From assembly GCF_000243395.2 (NCBI RefSeq), contig NZ_CM001484.1, positions 279,589-343,588 on the forward strand: a stretch of DNA of 64,000 bases, written 5' to 3'. This DNA comes from Saccharomonospora glauca K62. GTDB taxonomy: Bacteria > Actinomycetota > Actinomycetes > Mycobacteriales > Pseudonocardiaceae. The position numbers and the translations under genes are program-made. Positions 63,360 through 64,000 of the stretch are shown here, piece after piece (within the stretch, counting starts at the first letter, position 1; the number at the start of each line of letters is the position of its first letter). The notes under the pieces are model-generated. The model was not told where the DNA came from. It ran no database searches and saw only the letters and a program-made list of their open reading frames with translations.

Positions 63360-64000
63360 GTACCTCTGCCCCGTCACTACGTGATGTGCCCGCCGCGGTA
63401 CTTCGCTGTGGACTACGCCATCAACCCCTGGATGGACCCGAACGTGCCCGTGGACCGGGAGCGCGCGTTGCGGCAGTGGACGGAGCTGCGGGACACCTAT
63501 CGCAGGCTCGGTCACCTCGTCGACGAGGTGGAACCGCAGCCCGGACTGCCCGACATGGTGTTCGCCGCCAACTCGGGCACCGTCGTGGAAGGCCGGGTGC
63601 TCGGCGCAAAGTTCGCGAACCCGCAACGTTCCGCCGAGGCCGAACACTTCCGCCGGTGGTTCGTGGAGCACGGCTTCCATGAGATCACGATGCCGCAGGA
63701 GACTAACGAGGCCGAGGGTGATTTCGCGTGGACCGGCCACCTGCTGCTCGCGGGCACCGGGTTCCGCACGGACCCGAAGGCCCACACCGAGGCGCAAGAG
63801 GTCCTGAAGGTACCGGTGGTGTCGCTGCGACTGGTGGACCCGCGCTACTACCACCTCGACACCGCGCTGTTCGTGCTGTCGGAGGCCACCGACGACCGGC
63901 CCGCGCACATCGCCTACTACCCCGAGGCGTTCTCGCCGGGGTCGCGGGCCGCGCTGCGCAGGCTGTTCCCCGACGCGGTCGTGGCCGACGCCGACGACGC
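63354..64000 (+). CDS. ddaH: Dimethylargininase / amidinotransferase family protein, 3' end outside window
   Basis: 215 residues visible from ATG 63354; the frame is open to the window end. The N-terminus reads PRHYVMCPPRYFAVDYAINPWM, then PDMVFAANSGTVVEGRVL, AKFANPQRSAEAEHFRRWF, EGDFAWTGHLLLAG and FRTDPKAHTEAQEVLK, all typical of N(G)-dimethylarginine dimethylaminohydrolase-like proteins; the Glu-Gly-Asp and a later His belong to the catalytic set, and the nucleophile Cys would lie beyond the window. In actinomycetes this gene usually precedes ornithine aminotransferase (rocD), so a role in arginine/ornithine use is likely. Arginine deiminase-type activity is an alternative. Confidence 0.88.
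   Translation, partial: MRVPLPRHYVMCPPRYFAVDYAINPWMDPNVPVDRERALRQWTELRDTYRRLGHLVDEVEPQPGLPDMVFAANSGTVVEGRVLGAKFANPQRSAEAEHFRRWFVEHGFHEITMPQETNEAEGDFAWTGHLLLAGTGFRTDPKAHTEAQEVLKVPVVSLRLVDPRYYHLDTALFVLSEATDDRPAHIAYYPEAFSPGSRAALRRLFPDAVVADADD

Overview
This is a high-GC, gene-dense chromosomal window from an actinomycete. Gene order, heavy GTG start use, the Rex/BldN/BldC regulators and the EspG/PPE-type genes fit a Pseudonocardiaceae-like organism (Saccharomonospora/Amycolatopsis type); the family is an inference from gene content. Most of the gene order is the one I know from Mycobacterium tuberculosis Rv0497-Rv0562, with extra genes inserted. I see no rRNA, tRNA, CRISPR array, prophage or insertion sequence.

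Layout. 1-7000 (+): end of an acidic membrane protein, sugar isomerase, proline dehydrogenase, thioesterase, proC, a small excisionase-type DNA-binding protein, the 33-residue ribosomal protein bS22, an epimerase and an acyltransferase. 7000-9800 (-): HAD phosphatase, then an ECF sigma factor of BldN type with a DUF5667 membrane protein at the anti-sigma position. 9976-20500 (+): acyl-CoA ligase, glutaredoxin, then rex-hemA-hemC-hemD-hemB, three small membrane proteins and hemL. 20475-26400 (+): histidine phosphatase, TlpA-type lipoprotein, ccdA, resB and ccsA (system II cytochrome c biogenesis), and a MinD-like ATPase. 26400-37700: bldC, a cysteine desulfhydrase-like enzyme, and menaquinone genes menA, menE, menB, menD, menG and menJ with a secreted M1 peptidase. 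38066-54069 (+): the full 14-gene nuoA-N operon for complex I. 54075-57119 (-): a four-gene, type VII secretion-associated operon (EspG, PPE-like, DUF3558 lipoprotein, helical protein). 57490-64000: polyprenyl synthetase, sunset-domain protein, korAB, an Lrp regulator and the start of a dimethylargininase gene.

How it works together. Haem, cytochrome c maturation, menaquinone, complex I and a ferredoxin-linked 2-oxoacid oxidoreductase all serve the respiratory chain. The NADH/NAD+ sensor Rex links them. A near-consensus Rex operator overlaps the -35 of the rex-hem operon, and two perfect operators sit just downstream of a candidate promoter for nuoA.

Most notable signals: the paired Rex operators; a 21-bp-period direct repeat found only in two convergent intergenic gaps; about twelve genes whose -10 hexamer lies 6-8 bases before the start codon, suggesting leaderless mRNAs; a probable CTG start at 18309; an orphan type VII-associated operon; and two long palindromes between the Lrp regulator and the dimethylargininase gene.
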